Source: Nitrospirillum iridis (GTDB lineage: Bacteria > Pseudomonadota > Alphaproteobacteria > Azospirillales > Azospirillaceae). Taken from it: 64,000 bases of DNA. A program made the translations under genes and the position numbers. Location of the stretch: the NCBI RefSeq assembly GCF_014205765.1, contig NZ_JACIIZ010000011.1, positions 124,001 through 188,000 on the forward strand, in the 5' to 3' direction. The notes beneath the pieces are model-generated. The model was not told where the DNA came from and did no database searches. It saw only the letters and a program-made list of their open reading frames with translations. Below are positions 63,766 through 64,000 of this stretch, piece after piece; position 1 is the first letter of the stretch, and every line of letters starts with the position of its first letter.

Positions 63766-64000
63766 TTATGACTGCCGGCGGCCCCCCTTGCTCAGGCGCC
63801 AGTCGGGCGGGTACAGGGTGTCGTTGTCCTTGACGACGTTATTGATGCCCTTGTCAAAGGCCTCATCGCCCAGCGTGACTTCCTGTCCGTCGTTCCTGAC
63901 CAGCGGCAGCATCGATTCCAGCCAGGCGGTCATGATGCTGCCCATGTATTCGCCCTGCTGCTGTTTCATCACCTCGAACAGGGTTTTCTGCATGTAGACC
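63766..64000 (-). CDS. unrecognised protein, C-terminal part, cut off by the window edge
   Basis: At least 75 residues. The reading frame stays open to the right edge; the ATG at 63993 has no room for a visible ribosome site and may be internal. Residues include KTLFEVMKQQQGEYMGSIMT and a C-terminal NDTLYPPDWRLSKGG. Predicted helical, no metal or nucleotide motif. I do not recognise the family. Read out of the window to the right. Confidence 0.5.
   Translation of the reverse strand, partial: VYMQKTLFEVMKQQQGEYMGSIMTAWLESMLPLVRNDGQEVTLGDEAFDKGINNVVKDNDTLYPPDWRLSKGGRRQS

Noticed and set aside
1-64000. tRNA, rRNA or insertion sequences
   Set aside because: No cloverleaf-like sequence, rRNA conserved block or transposase motif was recognised in any gap.

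Overview
The window is a GC-rich, densely packed stretch of a Gram-negative, almost certainly alphaproteobacterial chromosome or large replicon. The protein styles (long TonB-dependent receptors with a DEIVVTA-type start of the plug, vanillyl-alcohol-oxidase-type flavoproteins, fused indolepyruvate:ferredoxin oxidoreductase, many SDRs and acyl-CoA dehydrogenases) fit the Azospirillaceae/Rhodospirillales or sphingomonads. I cannot fix the genus from sequence alone. I see no rRNA, tRNA, CRISPR array, transposase, integrase or insertion sequence.

Layout. 1-1275: end of a metal-efflux type locus (TolC-like outer membrane factor, cut by the window edge, and a small Cys-rich secreted protein). 1447-8797 (minus): an oxidation cassette of FAD enzyme, Fe-S protein, second FAD enzyme, AMP-dependent acyl-CoA ligase and aldehyde dehydrogenase, divergent from a TonB receptor (9289-11580) and a MarR regulator. 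12507-15168 (plus): SDR, two tiny membrane proteins, acyl-CoA dehydrogenase. 15211-24654 (minus): a nearly complete beta-oxidation set (three acyl-CoA dehydrogenase subunits, two enoyl-CoA hydratases/isomerases, SDR, thiolase, semialdehyde dehydrogenase) with an AraC regulator inside. 24898-28081: a second CoA ligase, converging on a ferredoxin/ferredoxin-reductase pair. 28463-31832: TonB receptor and a stand-alone E2 acyltransferase core. 31894-38688 (minus): AraC regulator, Rieske ferredoxin, molybdenum hydroxylase (two subunits), small secreted protein and PQQ alcohol dehydrogenase. 39044-44532 (plus): hydantoinase/oxoprolinase-type HyuB and HyuA with a kinase-fold protein. 44551-46802 (minus): thiamine-dependent E1 alpha and beta plus a free lipoyl protein. 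47063-63533: duplicated dimeric alpha-beta barrel protein, TonB receptor, an SDR-P450-SDR-ferredoxin operon, a VOC protein, amidohydrolase, Rieske oxygenase, TonB receptor and fused indolepyruvate ferredoxin oxidoreductase.

How it fits together. Four TonB receptors could bring one or several hydrophobic or aromatic compounds across the outer membrane. P450, Rieske oxygenase, molybdenum hydroxylase, PQQ dehydrogenase and flavin oxidases would introduce or oxidise oxygen functions. Aldehyde dehydrogenases and two CoA ligases would make acyl-CoA esters, and the beta-oxidation set would shorten them. The substrate is not readable from the sequence. The most unusual design is a 2-oxoacid dehydrogenase whose E2 is split into a 76-residue lipoyl protein and a separate catalytic core 13 kb away. 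The best regulatory signal is a pair of near-identical palindromes that overlap the -35 region on each side of the 8798-9288 divergent promoter.
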